Source: Clostridia bacterium DTU025
Lineage (GTDB): Bacteria > Bacillota > DTU025
Length of the DNA stretch: 37,478 bases
NCBI GenBank assembly: GCA_001513145.1
Contig: LFSP01000039.1
Location: 1 to 37,478 of the forward strand
Direction of reading: 5' to 3'
Of this stretch, positions 16,669-25,337 are shown one piece after another. The stretch's first letter is position 1, and each line of letters starts with the position of its first letter. Both the position numbers and the translations under genes were made by a program. Below the pieces are notes generated by a model. That model was not told the DNA's origin. It worked only from the letters and a program-made list of their open reading frames with translations, and searched no databases.

Positions 16669-16720
16669 GTCGTTATGCTCAAGTCCGTTGATACGCCGTC
16701 AGTATCCCGGCTGCAAAGAG

Positions 16721-16749
16721 TTGTGAACCATATCACCGTGTAGTACAAT
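16721..16749 (+). promoter_or_regulatory. Promoter of pdxS
   Basis: TTGTGA (16721-16726), a 17-base spacer and TACAAT (16744-16749). The start would be near 16756, giving a leader of about 37 bases. Confidence 0.7.
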
Positions 16750-16792
16750 GCAGTGTGGACTTAACGGACCTCAAGAAGCGGGTGGATAGGGC

Positions 16793-17692
16793 ATGACCAG
16801 ACTAGGTTTTCTAGAAAGCGCGGCGTTTAGAGCCAAAGTGGAGAAGATCAACAGACTCCGCGGCGGCGTGATCATGGACGTTACTACTCCAGACCAGGCT
16901 AAGATAGCACAGGAAGCCGGGGCAGTTGCGGTGATGGCCCTCGAGCGCGTCCCTTCCGACATAAGGGCGGAGGGCGGCGTGGCAAGGATGGCCGATCCCG
17001 CGGTCATCCGGGGCATCCAGAATGCGGTGACCATCCCAGTCATGGCCAAGGCCAGGATAGGGCACTTCGTGGAAGCACAGGTGCTCGAAGCGCTCAGCAT
17101 CGACTGCATCGATGAGAGCGAGGTCCTGACCCCTGCTGATGACCGCTACCACATCGACAAGCATCAGTTCAGAACCCCCTTCGTTTGCGGCTGCAGGAAC
17201 CTGGGCGAAGCCCTCCGGCGCATCAACGAGGGCGCCGCTATGATGAGGACCAAAGGCGAGGCCGGCACAGGGGACGTATCGGAGGCGGTACGCCACCTGA
17301 GGCAGCTCAAGAGCGACATCCGCAGGGTCCAGGGCGCAGACAAGGAGGAGCTCGTGACCATCGCCAAGGAGCTCGGAGCGTCGTACGAGCTCGTCCTGTA
17401 CGTGGCGGAGAACGGCAGGCTACCCGTATTGAACTTCTCCGCCGGCGGAGTGGCCACTCCGGCTGATGCTGCCCTGATGATGCAGCTGGGCGCAGACGGA
17501 GTGTTCGTCGGATCCGGCATATTCAAGAGCGAGAATCCGGAGAAAAGGGCCCGCGCCATCGTGAAGGCAGTGGCGGACTACACGGACCCCAACGTCATCG
17601 CGGAAGTGTCGATGGGATTGGGCGAGGCGATGAAGGGAATTGACGCCTCTTCGCTGCCTGAAAGCCAGAGACTTCAGGGCCGGGGTTGGTAG
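16793..17692 (+). CDS. pdxS: Pyridoxal 5'-phosphate synthase subunit PdxS
   Basis: Lyase subunit of the DXP-independent route to vitamin B6. It condenses ribose-5-phosphate, glyceraldehyde-3-phosphate and ammonia into pyridoxal phosphate and works as a dodecamer with the glutaminase PdxT. The 299 residues match the family closely: [33 protein letters not shown] near the N-terminus, MAKARIGH with the first catalytic Lys at 86, and [10 protein letters not shown] with the second at 154, then [19 protein letters not shown]. No pdxT follows; instead glyA, a PLP enzyme, is next. PdxT may lie elsewhere, or free ammonia may be used. Confidence 0.96.
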   Translation: MTRLGFLESAAFRAKVEKINRLRGGVIMDVTTPDQAKIAQEAGAVAVMALERVPSDIRAEGGVARMADPAVIRGIQNAVTIPVMAKARIGHFVEAQVLEALSIDCIDESEVLTPADDRYHIDKHQFRTPFVCGCRNLGEALRRINEGAAMMRTKGEAGTGDVSEAVRHLRQLKSDIRRVQGADKEELVTIAKELGASYELVLYVAENGRLPVLNFSAGGVATPADAALMMQLGADGVFVGSGIFKSENPEKRARAIVKAVADYTDPNVIAEVSMGLGEAMKGIDASSLPESQRLQGRGW

Positions 17693-17697
17693 CGCCA

Positions 17698-17737
17698 GCC
17701 TCGCACCTGCGGGTTACCATTTGCGCGAAGGCGAGGT
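17698..17737 (+). promoter_or_regulatory. Hairpin covering the glyA ribosome-binding site
   Basis: GCCTCGC (17698-17704) can pair with GCGAGGT (17731-17737), which contains the GAGG Shine-Dalgarno of glyA, around a 26-base loop. It could reduce glyA translation relative to pdxS. This is predicted pairing only. Confidence 0.3.
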
Positions 17738-17743
17738 TGAAAC

Positions 17744-19000
17744 ATGTTTGACCACCTACGGCTAGATCCAGAGGTCGCTGCCGCCGTGTTCGCGGAGGTA
17801 CGCAGGCAGAACAGCACCATCGAGCTGATTGCCTCGGAGAACTTCGTCAGCATGGCGGTACTGGAGGCCCTGGGGACCCCGCTGACGAATAAGTATGCTG
17901 AAGGGTACCCCGGAAGACGATACTACGGGGGATGCGAGCACGTCGACGCCGTCGAGTCTCTCGCCATCGAGAGGGCGAAAGCTCTGTTCGGCGCGGACCA
18001 TGCCAACGTCCAGCCGCACTCAGGAGCGCAGGCCAATACCGCTGTGTATTTCGCTGCGCTGGAGCCTGGCGACACCGTTCTCGGCATGAATCTGTCGCAC
18101 GGAGGGCATCTCACCCACGGAATGCACTTGAACATCTCCGGCAAGTACTTCAACTTCGTGCCATACGGCGTGCGCGAGAGCGACCAGCGCATCGACTATG
18201 ACGCGCTTGAGCAGCTGGCACGCGTGCACAAGCCCAAGCTCATAGTGGCTGGGGCCAGCGCCTACCCCCGCATCATCGATTTTGAGAGGATCTCCCAGAT
18301 AGCGAAGGAAGTCGGCGCGCTGCTCATGGTGGACATGGCGCACATTGCCGGGCTTGTGGCTGCGGGGCTGCATCCGAACCCCGTGCCGCATGCGGAGTTC
18401 GTCACCACCACCACTCACAAGACCCTGAGGGGCGCCCGCGGCGGCATGATCCTGTGCAAGGCCGAATGGGCCAAGAGGATCGACTCCGCCGTCTTTCCGG
18501 GCATCCAGGGAGGGCCGCTGATGCATGCCATAGCTGGCAAGGCCGTGGCCCTTGGCGAAGCGCTGAAGCCCGAGTTCAAGGAATACCAGAGGCGTATCCT
18601 GGTGAACGCGCAGGCTCTAGCCGACGGCCTGACCGAACGGGGCTGGAGGCTGGTTTCCGGCGGAACTGACAACCACATCGTGCTCATGGACTTGAGGGGA
18701 ACGGGCATCACCGGTAAGGCTGCTGAGGCGGTTCTCGACAGGGTGGGCATCACTGTGAACAAGAACACAATCCCGTTCGATCCTGAGAAGCCTATGGTCA
18801 CCAGCGGCGTACGAATGGGCACCCCCGCTGTGACCACCAGGGGCCTCAATGAGGACGATATGCGCCAGGTGGCGGACCTGATAGACAAGGCCCTGCGCAG
18901 CAACGGATCGGATGAGGAGCTCGAGCCGCTCAGGCAGAGGGTGAAGGCCATCGTAGACCGCTACCCGCTGTATCCAGAGCTCATGAAAGCGCTGGGTTAG
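17744..19000 (+). CDS. glyA: Serine hydroxymethyltransferase
   Basis: PLP enzyme that interconverts serine and glycine with tetrahydrofolate, the main source of one-carbon units. The 418-residue length is typical. Motifs include [50 protein letters not shown] and the cofactor lysine in [14 protein letters not shown] (Lys at about 226). The ATG at 17744 follows GAGG at seven bases. It lies 51 bases after pdxS with no intervening promoter seen, so it probably shares the pdxS transcript. That would couple PLP supply with a major PLP-dependent enzyme. Confidence 0.96.
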   Translation: MFDHLRLDPEVAAAVFAEVRRQNSTIELIASENFVSMAVLEALGTPLTNKYAEGYPGRRYYGGCEHVDAVESLAIERAKALFGADHANVQPHSGAQANTAVYFAALEPGDTVLGMNLSHGGHLTHGMHLNISGKYFNFVPYGVRESDQRIDYDALEQLARVHKPKLIVAGASAYPRIIDFERISQIAKEVGALLMVDMAHIAGLVAAGLHPNPVPHAEFVTTTTHKTLRGARGGMILCKAEWAKRIDSAVFPGIQGGPLMHAIAGKAVALGEALKPEFKEYQRRILVNAQALADGLTERGWRLVSGGTDNHIVLMDLRGTGITGKAAEAVLDRVGITVNKNTIPFDPEKPMVTSGVRMGTPAVTTRGLNEDDMRQVADLIDKALRSNGSDEELEPLRQRVKAIVDRYPLYPELMKALG

Positions 19001-19086
19001 GCGGGCCAGCGGGATGGGCCCAGCCCGTTCGCGCCCAAGGCCCGTGGGGGTCCCGGCAAGGCATTTCGAAGAAGTGCTCACTTTTC

Positions 19087-19108
19087 GTGCCGCGGGAACC
19101 CGCGGCAC
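19087..19108 (+). terminator. Perfect palindrome after glyA, probable terminator
   Basis: GTGCCGCGGG (19087-19096) pairs perfectly with CCCGCGGCAC (19099-19108), leaving a tight centre. The following bases TGTCATACCTTCT are only mildly T-rich. It lies about 90 bases after the glyA stop and before the por operon. Confidence 0.5.
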
Positions 19109-19192
19109 TGTCATACCTTCTGTACAAGCTGCGCTCTGCTTGTTAACGTCAGCTAGGTATGGACAACACTATGCAGTAGAAGGAGGAAGATC

Positions 19193-19768
19193 ATGGCTAA
19201 GCTCTTAGAGATACGCTGGCACGGACGTGCAGGCCAGGGCGCCAAGACCGCCGCACTAGTCCTTGCCGAGGCGGCAATCTCCGCAGGCAAATACGCTCAG
19301 GCTTTTCCCGAGTACGGCCCCGAGCGAATGGGAGCGCCTATGGTTGCGTACAACAGGATCTCCGATGAACCCATACTGATCCACAGCCATGTGGAGCAGC
19401 CCAGCGTCGTGGTGGTCCTGGATCCCACGCTCATCTACGCAGTGAATGTGAAGGCAGGCGTGCCGGACGATGGGATCTACCTCATCAACACGCCGCTCAG
19501 CCCCGCAGAGATGCGAGAGAGACTCGGTCTCGTTGGAACGGACGCGAAGGTTTACACCTTGGATGCCACCCAGATATCCATCGATACCATCGGGCGGCCC
19601 ATGCCCAACACGCCCATGATGGGGGCGCTGGTCAAGGCCCTGGGCGTGATCAGTCTGGAGCAGCTCATCGAGGACACCAAGATAAAGCTGTCGTACAAGC
19701 TCCGTCCTGAAGTGGTGGAGAAGAACGTCGAGGCCATTCGCAGGGCCTACCAGGAGGTGGCTTCCTAA
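19193..19768 (+). CDS. porG: 2-oxoacid:ferredoxin oxidoreductase, gamma subunit
   Basis: Gamma subunit of a four-subunit pyruvate (or related 2-oxoacid) ferredoxin oxidoreductase, the oxygen-sensitive enzyme that makes acetyl-CoA, CO2 and reduced ferredoxin. At 191 residues it shows the family start EIRWHGRAGQGAKTAALVLAEAA, then FPEYGPERMGAPMVAYNRIS and VVVVLDPTLI. The ATG at 19193 has an AAGGAGGA site at a good distance. It is the first gene of a compact porGDAB operon (overlap of one base with porD). Pyruvate is the likeliest substrate, but branched 2-oxoacids cannot be excluded from sequence alone. Confidence 0.93.
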   Translation: MAKLLEIRWHGRAGQGAKTAALVLAEAAISAGKYAQAFPEYGPERMGAPMVAYNRISDEPILIHSHVEQPSVVVVLDPTLIYAVNVKAGVPDDGIYLINTPLSPAEMRERLGLVGTDAKVYTLDATQISIDTIGRPMPNTPMMGALVKALGVISLEQLIEDTKIKLSYKLRPEVVEKNVEAIRRAYQEVAS

Positions 19769-20097
19769 TGTCAGTGCCTAAGGATGCAGGCTGGAAGGAC
19801 GTGCCCATAGCAGGGCGCATTCTCGAACCCGGTTCCGCGGCGAAGTACGAGACCGGCGGCTGGAGAACGTACCGTCCCCAACACGTGCCTGAGAACTGCA
19901 TACACTGTTTGTTCTGCTGGCTGTACTGCCCCGACATGGCGGTCATAGCCAAGGACGGCAAGTTCAGCGAGATCAACTACCGTGCGTGCAAAGGCTGCGG
20001 GGTGTGCGCCCAGGTGTGCCCTGGCAAGCGCGGAAACAAGGCCCTGGTGATGGTGCTCGACGAAGTCGCCGCAGCATCAGGCAACGACGCGAAGTAG
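19768..20097 (+). CDS. porD: 2-oxoacid:ferredoxin oxidoreductase, delta (ferredoxin-like) subunit
   Basis: Iron-sulfur subunit carrying electrons from the TPP site to external ferredoxin, 109 residues. Two cluster motifs are present: CIHCLFCWLYCPD and CKGCGVCAQVCPG, each CxxCxxCxxxCP. The N-terminal 40 residues (GWKDVPIAGRILEPGSAA, then TGGWRTYRPQ) are the usual PorD lead-in. Its ATG overlaps the porG stop (TAATG), and it ends 16 bases before porA. Confidence 0.94.
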   Translation: MSVPKDAGWKDVPIAGRILEPGSAAKYETGGWRTYRPQHVPENCIHCLFCWLYCPDMAVIAKDGKFSEINYRACKGCGVCAQVCPGKRGNKALVMVLDEVAAASGNDAK

Positions 20098-20113
20098 AAA
20101 GGAGGAGGACTTG

Positions 20114-21295
20114 ATGAGCATCAGAGTCGCAAAGACAGGAAACGAGGCCGTGGCTGAGGCCATGCGCCAGATACGCCCTGATGTGGTAGCAGCTTACCCC
20201 ATTACGCCGCAGACCGAGATCGTCCAGCTCTTCTCCGGTTTCGTCGCGAACGGCCTGGTGGACACCGAGATGGTCACGGTTGAGAGCGAGCACTCGGCGA
20301 TGAGCGCGACCATCGGCGCGGCGGCGGCTGGCGCCAGGGCGATGACGGCCACTTCCGCTAACGGTCTGGCTCTCATGTGGGAGGTAGTCTACATAGCCGC
20401 CTCCATGAGGCTCCCGATAGTCATGCCCGTGGTGAACAGGGCGCTGTCAGGCCCGATCAACATCCACTGCGACCATAGTGATACCATGGGCGCAAGGGAT
20501 TCCGGTTGGATACAGTTGTTCTCCGAAAACGCCCAGGAAGCTTACGACAACGTGCTTCAGGCCGTGAGGATCTCTGAGGATCCCAACGTGCTGCTTCCTA
20601 CGATGGTCACCATGGATGGCTTCATCATCAGCCACGCCATGGAGGTCATGGAGATGCTTGAGGATGAGAAGGTCCGCCAGTGGGTAGGGGAGTACGTGCC
20701 CCTGAATCCTCTGCTTGACGTCGAAAACCCGGTGACCATGGGTCCGCTGGATCTGTTCGACTGGAACATGGAGCATAAGCGTCAGCAGGCTGAGGCTATG
20801 GTCCAGAGCAAGCCCGTGATTCTCCAGGTGGCAGAGGAGTATGCGAAGCTCACCGGCAGGCGCTACAGCCTGTTTGAGGAGTACAAGCTTGACGACGCCG
20901 AGATCGCCATCGTAGTCTTGGGCTCGACGGCAGGCACCGCCAAGGTGGTCGCGGACAACCTGAGGCAGCAGGGCGTCAAGGCCGGCCTCCTCAAGATTCG
21001 CGTGTTCAGGCCGTTCCCTGCGGAGGAGATAGCCAACGCCCTCAAGCACCTGAAGGCTGTGGCTGTGATGGACAGGTCCGATTCGTTCAACGCGGTCAGC
21101 GGCCCGGTGTTCGCGGAGGTCAGATCGGCACTGTACGGCATCGCCAACGCACCGATCATCGTGGATTACATCTACGGCATCGGCGGCAGAGACGTCAAGC
21201 CTGACCACATCGAGAGCGTCTACAACGATCTAGCGCAGATAGCGGCCCAGGGGAAGGCGGATAGACTCCTCACTTACCTGGGCGTGAGAGAGTAG
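20114..21295 (+). CDS. porA: 2-oxoacid:ferredoxin oxidoreductase, alpha subunit
   Basis: Alpha subunit, 393 residues, contributing the substrate-binding pyrimidine domain and the transketolase C-terminal-like domain. Recognisable stretches are GNEAVAEAMRQIRPDVVAAYPITPQTEIV, TVESEHSAMSATIGAAAAGARAMTATSANGL and, later, GSTAGTAKVVADNL. The YPITPQT motif is characteristic of PorA/VorA. The ATG at 20114 is preferred over the in-frame TTG at 20111 because the GGAGGAGG site at 20101-20108 is then five to six bases away. Pyruvate is suggested by overall resemblance to archaeal-type PorA. Confidence 0.94.
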   Translation: MSIRVAKTGNEAVAEAMRQIRPDVVAAYPITPQTEIVQLFSGFVANGLVDTEMVTVESEHSAMSATIGAAAAGARAMTATSANGLALMWEVVYIAASMRLPIVMPVVNRALSGPINIHCDHSDTMGARDSGWIQLFSENAQEAYDNVLQAVRISEDPNVLLPTMVTMDGFIISHAMEVMEMLEDEKVRQWVGEYVPLNPLLDVENPVTMGPLDLFDWNMEHKRQQAEAMVQSKPVILQVAEEYAKLTGRRYSLFEEYKLDDAEIAIVVLGSTAGTAKVVADNLRQQGVKAGLLKIRVFRPFPAEEIANALKHLKAVAVMDRSDSFNAVSGPVFAEVRSALYGIANAPIIVDYIYGIGGRDVKPDHIESVYNDLAQIAAQGKADRLLTYLGVRE

Positions 21296-21306
21296 GAGGT
21301 GCGCAC

Positions 21307-22230
21307 ATGGCAACGCTGAAGGAGCTCTCAACGAAGGAGTTCGGCATTTCTTCGGGACACAGGGCCTGTGCGGGCTGCGCCTTCCCGATGATCATCAAGC
21401 AGGTGCTCCTGGCCGCCGAGAATCCAGTGGTGGTGGGGTGCGCCACAGGGTGTATGGAGGTCACCACCACCATCTACCCGTACACGGCGTGGAAGGTGCC
21501 GTTCATTCACAACGCTTTCGAGAACGTCGCTGCCACCGTCAGCGGCGTGGAAGCGGCTTACCAGTCCCTGCGCAGGAAGGGCAAGATAGATAAGAAGATC
21601 GACTTCATTGCGTTCGGCGGTGATGGGGGCACGTACGACATCGGCTTCCAGTCGCTCTCAGGCGCCATGGAGCGGGGCCACGACATGCTCTACATCTGCT
21701 ACGACAACCAGGCCTACATGAACACGGGAATCCAGAGGTCCAGCGCGACTCCGTACGGCGCGAACACCACCACGAGCCCGGCCGGAACGGTATCCTTCGG
21801 CAAGAAGCAGTACCGCAAGGACCTCACCGAAGTCATGGCGGCACACGGTATCCCGTTCGCGGCGCAGGCGTCTCCAGCGATGTGGAACGACTTCATCAGC
21901 AAGGTCCAGAGGGCACTGGCAGTTGAGGGCCCGGCCTTCATCAATGTCATCCAGCCCTGCGTGCTCGGCTGGAAGTATGACTCCAGCCTCTCCGTGGCCT
22001 TGGCGAAGCTGGCGGTGGATACCTGCTTCTGGCCGCTGTACGAGGTCGTTGATGGGAAGCACAAGCTGAGCTACAAGCCCAAGGACAAGCGGCCTGTGCG
22101 TGAGTTCCTTGAGAAGCAGGACAGGTTCCGCCATCTCTTCACTCCGCAGAACGAGCACGTGATCGACGAGATCCAGGCCGACATCGACAGGAGATGGGAA
22201 GCTCTCTTGATCAAGTGCGGTGAGGCGTAA
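21307..22230 (+). CDS. porB: 2-oxoacid:ferredoxin oxidoreductase, beta subunit
   Basis: Beta subunit with the thiamine diphosphate site and one Fe-S cluster, 307 residues. The N-terminus has HRACAGCAF and VGCATGCMEV (cluster cysteines). The TPP-Mg motif is at FGGDGGTYDIGFQSLSGAMERGHDMLYICYDNQAYMN (start GDGGT, end DNQAY). ATPYGANTTTSPAGTV and VIQPCVLGW are further family marks. The ATG at 21307 has AGGAGGT upstream overlapping the end of porA. It is the last gene of the operon, followed by a strong hairpin. Confidence 0.94.
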   Translation: MATLKELSTKEFGISSGHRACAGCAFPMIIKQVLLAAENPVVVGCATGCMEVTTTIYPYTAWKVPFIHNAFENVAATVSGVEAAYQSLRRKGKIDKKIDFIAFGGDGGTYDIGFQSLSGAMERGHDMLYICYDNQAYMNTGIQRSSATPYGANTTTSPAGTVSFGKKQYRKDLTEVMAAHGIPFAAQASPAMWNDFISKVQRALAVEGPAFINVIQPCVLGWKYDSSLSVALAKLAVDTCFWPLYEVVDGKHKLSYKPKDKRPVREFLEKQDRFRHLFTPQNEHVIDEIQADIDRRWEALLIKCGEA

Positions 22231-22241
22231 TCGCCGCTTCC

Positions 22242-22288
22242 GGGCGGAAAGCCAGGGCGCGAGCCCGGGCTTTCCGCCCTCCTGTTCC
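22242..22288 (+). terminator. Terminator of the por operon
   Basis: GGGCGGAAAGCC (22242-22253) pairs with GGCTTTCCGCCC (22268-22279). After one mismatch, GGGC/GCCC continues the stem to a GCGA tetraloop. The U-tract is poor (TCCTGTTCC), but the position, 12 bases after the stop, fits. Confidence 0.65.
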
Positions 22289-22291
22289 GTC

Positions 22292-22338
22292 GCCTGACGC
22301 GGGTGTCAGGCATCCGCCTGAGGTGGCTGGTATCAGGC
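22292..22338 (+). repeat. Two tandem GCCTGA/TCAGGC hairpins
   Basis: GCCTGAC/GTCAGGC (22292-22311) is followed by GCCTGA/TCAGGC (22316-22338): the same arms, with different loops. They lie between the por terminator and the serS promoter. Confidence 0.6.
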
Positions 22339-22388
22339 GTGGTGTGCTTCACGCGCTCAAGTTGCGGGCGCGTTCTGCAAGGTGATGC

Positions 22389-22418
22389 TTGACACGTGTT
22401 GCAGAGAGTGTATATCAT
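22389..22418 (+). promoter_or_regulatory. Promoter of the T-box/serS transcript
   Basis: A perfect TTGACA (22389-22394), an 18-base spacer and TATCAT (22413-22418); TATATC at 22411 gives 16 bases. The start would be near 22425, just before the T-box stem I. Confidence 0.7.
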
Positions 22419-22429
22419 AGCGAAAACGC

Positions 22430-22743
22430 GATGAAGGAGACCAGTAGCTTCAGGGCCGCCCCACAGAGAGCCGGGGGCTCCGTTGGATCTGCATGCTGGA
22501 AGCGCCGGCAGAGCAGGTTGGCATCGAACGGAGCAGGTGAAAGCCGGCGGGTAGGTGGAAGTGAATCCGCTCCGGAGCGGCGGGCTGAAGAAGAGTAAGC
22601 CTAGACGGGTCCGCCCGTGACAGCGGCAACGAGAGGGTGCGCCTGTGAACAAGCTTACGCTTGTCCAGGCGACCAATCGGGGTGGCAACGCGGGAAGTTT
22701 GTCCCGTCCCCGGCTGCGTGCAGTCGGGGACGGGTTTTTTCTT
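22430..22743 (+). ncRNA. T-box leader, serine type, with terminator
   Basis: Transcript leader that reads uncharged tRNA-Ser and controls serS by antitermination. The canonical T-box GGTGGCAACGCGGG is at 22681-22694. Its UGGC bulge can pair with a tRNA 3' end GCCA, matching the G discriminator of the tRNA-Ser genes downstream. AGAGAGCCGG near 22466 fits the conserved stem I AG region, and GTGAATCCGC (22561-22570) contains a candidate UCC specifier (22566-22568), a serine codon. The terminator pairs CCCGTCCCCG (22703-22712) with CGGGGACGGG (22725-22734), followed by TTTTTT. Confidence 0.9.
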
Positions 22744-22779
22744 CAGGCAATAGCTTCATGTGCAAGGAGAGTGGCTGTA

Positions 22780-24057
22780 GTGCTGGATCTCAAGCTAGTC
22801 CGAGCAGAACCCGAGAAAGTAAGGCAGTCCCTGATAAACAGGGGAGACAGCACGGAGCTTCTGGACAGGCTGCTCGCCGACGACGCCAGACGCCGAGCGA
22901 TCCTGGTTGAGGTGGAGGAGCTGAAACACCAAAGGAATGAGGCTTCAGCCAAGATAGCTCAGATGAAGAGGCAGGGCCAGGACGCTTCAGACCTGATCGC
23001 GGCGATGAAGGACGTGGGCGACAGGATCCGCGTGCTCGACGAGGAGCTGTCGGCTGTGGACGCACGAATCCGTGAGGCCCTGCTGGGCATACCGAACATC
23101 CCGCACCCCTCTGTGCCCGTCGGCCGGGACGAGTCGGAGAACGTGGAGGTGCGGAGGTGGGGGGAACCCAGGCATTTTCCGTTCGAGCCCAAGGCGCACT
23201 GGGACCTCGGAACTGAGCTGGGAATTCTGGATTTCGAGCGAGCATCGAAGATCACCGGCGCCCGGTTCGCCATCTACAAGGGTGCGGGTTCTCGCCTGGT
23301 GAGGGCGTTAATAGGCTTCATGCTGGACCTTCACGTCGCCGAACATGGCTACACCGAGGTGTTCCCACCGTTCCTGGTGAACCGCGATTCCATGGTGGGC
23401 ACCGGGCAGCTTCCGAAGTTCGCAGAGGACATGTTCAAGTGCGAGGGTCTCGAATACTACCTGATACCCACGGCAGAGGTTCCTGTGACCAACATGTACA
23501 GGGGCGAGATCCTGGACGGTTCGATCTTGCCCATCAAGCACTGTGCGTACACCGCCTGTTTCCGCGCGGAGGCCGGCTCGGCAGGCCGTGACACCAGGGG
23601 GCTGATACGCCAGCATCAGTTCGACAAGGTGGAGCTGGTCAAGTTCGTGCATCCGGACACCAGCTATGACGAGCTTGAGAGCCTCGTGAACGATGCCGAG
23701 CACGTGCTGCAGAAGCTGGGCCTGCCGTATCGCGTCACGATGATGTGTACCGGGGACGTCGGGTTCACTGCTGCCAAGAAGTACGACCTCGAAGTGTGGA
23801 TGCCCAGCTACGGACGGTACGTGGAGATAAGCTCTTGCAGCAACTTCGAGTCGTACCAAGCCCGGAGGGCAGACATAAAGTTCAGGCCAGTCGGCGGCGG
23901 GAAGGCCGAGTTCGTGCACACCCTGAATGGTTCTGGCCTCGCGGTTGGACGCACCGTTGCGGCGCTCCTGGAGAACTATCAGACGGCCGACGGCCGGATC
24001 GAGGTGCCCGAGGCGCTGAGGCCATACATGGGTGCGCTGACGGAAATAGGGAAGTGA
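22780..24057 (+). CDS. serS: Seryl-tRNA synthetase
   Basis: Charges tRNA-Ser (and tRNA-Sec if present) with serine; class II homodimer. The 425-residue product has the N-terminal coiled-coil arm that grips the long variable arm of tRNA-Ser (about 28-105, rich in Glu/Arg/Leu). The catalytic domain follows: motif 1 region [32 protein letters not shown], motif 2 [36 protein letters not shown] and motif 3 [19 protein letters not shown]. The GTG at 22780 with AAGGAGAG eight bases before gives the usual [14 protein letters not shown] start. It is controlled by the T-box immediately upstream, and two tRNA-Ser genes follow it. Confidence 0.96.
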   Translation: MLDLKLVRAEPEKVRQSLINRGDSTELLDRLLADDARRRAILVEVEELKHQRNEASAKIAQMKRQGQDASDLIAAMKDVGDRIRVLDEELSAVDARIREALLGIPNIPHPSVPVGRDESENVEVRRWGEPRHFPFEPKAHWDLGTELGILDFERASKITGARFAIYKGAGSRLVRALIGFMLDLHVAEHGYTEVFPPFLVNRDSMVGTGQLPKFAEDMFKCEGLEYYLIPTAEVPVTNMYRGEILDGSILPIKHCAYTACFRAEAGSAGRDTRGLIRQHQFDKVELVKFVHPDTSYDELESLVNDAEHVLQKLGLPYRVTMMCTGDVGFTAAKKYDLEVWMPSYGRYVEISSCSNFESYQARRADIKFRPVGGGKAEFVHTLNGSGLAVGRTVAALLENYQTADGRIEVPEALRPYMGALTEIGK

Positions 24058-24117
24058 CGGTGCGACTGCCGGCGCACGTGCGGCAAGCGTTCCGCAGGCA
24101 GAATGCTTGCTCACAGC

Positions 24118-24147
24118 TTGACTGCCGTGCGCTGGCGGTGTTATATT
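24118..24147 (+). promoter_or_regulatory. Promoter of the tRNA-Ser pair
   Basis: TTGACT (24118-24123), 18 bases, TATATT (24142-24147). The start is near 24154, about ten bases before the first tRNA, so the tRNAs are transcribed independently of the T-box-controlled serS. Confidence 0.75.
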
Positions 24148-24164
24148 ATCGTTAGCGTCGTCCC

Positions 24165-24253
24165 GGAGGGGTGTCCGAGCGGTTTAAGGAGCCGGTCTTG
24201 AAAATCGGTGTCTCAGCAATGAGCCGTGGGTTCGAATCCCACCCCCTCCGCCA
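24165..24253 (+). tRNA. tRNA-Ser (anticodon UGA)
   Basis: An 89-base class II tRNA with acceptor GGAGGGG/CCCCTCC, discriminator G and encoded CCA. The anticodon stem CCGGT/ATCGG has loop CTTGAAA (anticodon TGA), and the long variable arm typical of serine tRNAs is present. It reads UCA and, by wobble, other UCN codons. Confidence 0.95.
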
Positions 24254-24287
24254 GTGAGCAGTCTCACATAGTTCAATACAGTTGCGC

Positions 24288-24378
24288 GGAGAGATACCCA
24301 AGAGGCTGAAGGGGATGGTTTGCTAAACCATTAGTAGGGGCAACCCTAGCGGGGGTTCGAATCCCCCTCTCTCCGCCA
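24288..24378 (+). tRNA. tRNA-Ser (anticodon GCU)
   Basis: A 91-base class II tRNA with acceptor GGAGAGA/TCTCTCC, discriminator G and encoded CCA. The anticodon stem ATGGT/ACCAT has loop TTGCTAA (anticodon GCT); the variable arm is TAGTAGGGGCAACCCTAGCG-like. It reads AGC and AGU and lies 34 bases after the first tRNA-Ser, probably in one transcript. Confidence 0.95.
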
Positions 24379-24425
24379 GTTTCTTTTTGCCCAAGTCACA
24401 GGCGCAAAGCCGAGCGCCGTCAGCA

Positions 24426-24450
24426 AGCATCGTGCCAAACGGTGCTTTTT
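24426..24450 (+). terminator. Terminator of the tRNA-Ser pair
   Basis: AGCATCGT (24426-24433) pairs with ACGGTGCT (24439-24446), eight pairs with one G-U, loop GCCAA, running into TTTTT. Confidence 0.75.
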
Positions 24451-24510
24451 CTATATTCCGCGGTTTCCGCGGTGTACCCGTTTCATTCTCGTGGAAGCAG
24501 GTGAAGGGCA

Positions 24511-25269
24511 TTGGACTACCTTCCGAAGCCATACCACACCAAGATCTGGAGGGCCATCTACGAGCACGAGCTCATTGAGGCAGGCGACAGGATCGCAGTG
24601 GGGCTTTCGGGCGGGAAAGACAGCATGTTCGCGTGCTACGCCCTGAGCGCCATCAGGAGATACTCCAAGATACCTTTCAGCCTATCCGCCATCACCATCG
24701 ACCTGGGTTTCGAGCAGTCGCTCGACCGTGACGCGCTGGAGCAGTTCTGTTCCGCGCTTGAGATTTCGTTCCACTACATTCCCACGCGCATCGCGGACAT
24801 CATCCGCGCCAGGGAGCAGCAGGAGAGCCCGTGCGCCGTGTGCTCGTACTTCCGCCGTGCCGCGCTGCACAGGTTCGCCTCGGCTCACGGTTACAACAAG
24901 GTGGTGTTCGCGCATCACCAGGACGATGCCATGGAGACGTTCCTCATGAACATCCTCTTCTCGGGAAGAGTAGGCACTCTTCCCTGGAAGACCCATCTGA
25001 CGAAGACGGGGATCGTGGTGATACGGCCTTTGATGTACCTGTCCGAACGCGATATCGCCAAGGCCGTAAGGAGGCTGGGACTGCGCACAGAGCCCAACGT
25101 GTGCCCGTACTCTTGTGAGACGCATCGAGCGCGCACCAAGGAGCTCATCCGTGACCTGTGCAGGGAGCACAAGCAGGTTCGGGCGAACCTGATAAGCGCC
25201 ATGCGGAGTGACCGGCTCATGGAACTGTGGCCTGCATCTGGGCGTCTTAACAGGAGCAGCTCAAGTTGA
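24511..25269 (+). CDS. ttcA: TtcA-family tRNA 2-thiocytidine synthetase
   Basis: PP-loop ATPase that thiolates a tRNA base (C32 in TtcA), using an Fe-S cluster. Of 252 residues, the ATP-binding PP-loop is SGGKDS at 33-38. PCAVC (Cys 108 and 111) and CPYSC (Cys 198 and 202) supply candidate cluster cysteines, and HHQDDAMETFLMN is the conserved central motif. The TTG start at 24511 is supported by an AGGTGAAGG-like site six to seven bases upstream and by the family's usual N-terminal length. A tRNA-modifying gene directly after tRNA genes is suggestive. The exact tRNA position modified in this group is not certain from sequence. Confidence 0.85.
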   Translation: MDYLPKPYHTKIWRAIYEHELIEAGDRIAVGLSGGKDSMFACYALSAIRRYSKIPFSLSAITIDLGFEQSLDRDALEQFCSALEISFHYIPTRIADIIRAREQQESPCAVCSYFRRAALHRFASAHGYNKVVFAHHQDDAMETFLMNILFSGRVGTLPWKTHLTKTGIVVIRPLMYLSERDIAKAVRRLGLRTEPNVCPYSCETHRARTKELIRDLCREHKQVRANLISAMRSDRLMELWPASGRLNRSSSS

Positions 25270-25295
25270 CACGTCTTTTTTGTGATGCCTATAAT
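25266..25295 (+). promoter_or_regulatory. Consensus sigma-A promoter of the LolA-like/RND operon
   Basis: Perfect TTGACA (25266-25271), an 18-base spacer and perfect TATAAT (25290-25295). The -35 overlaps the stop codon of the upstream thiolase gene. It is the strongest promoter by consensus in the window, driving the operon that starts at 25338. Confidence 0.85.
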
Positions 25296-25337
25296 TAGGT
25301 GCGATGCAGGTGGACAGCAGGAATGGAGGCAGTTCTC

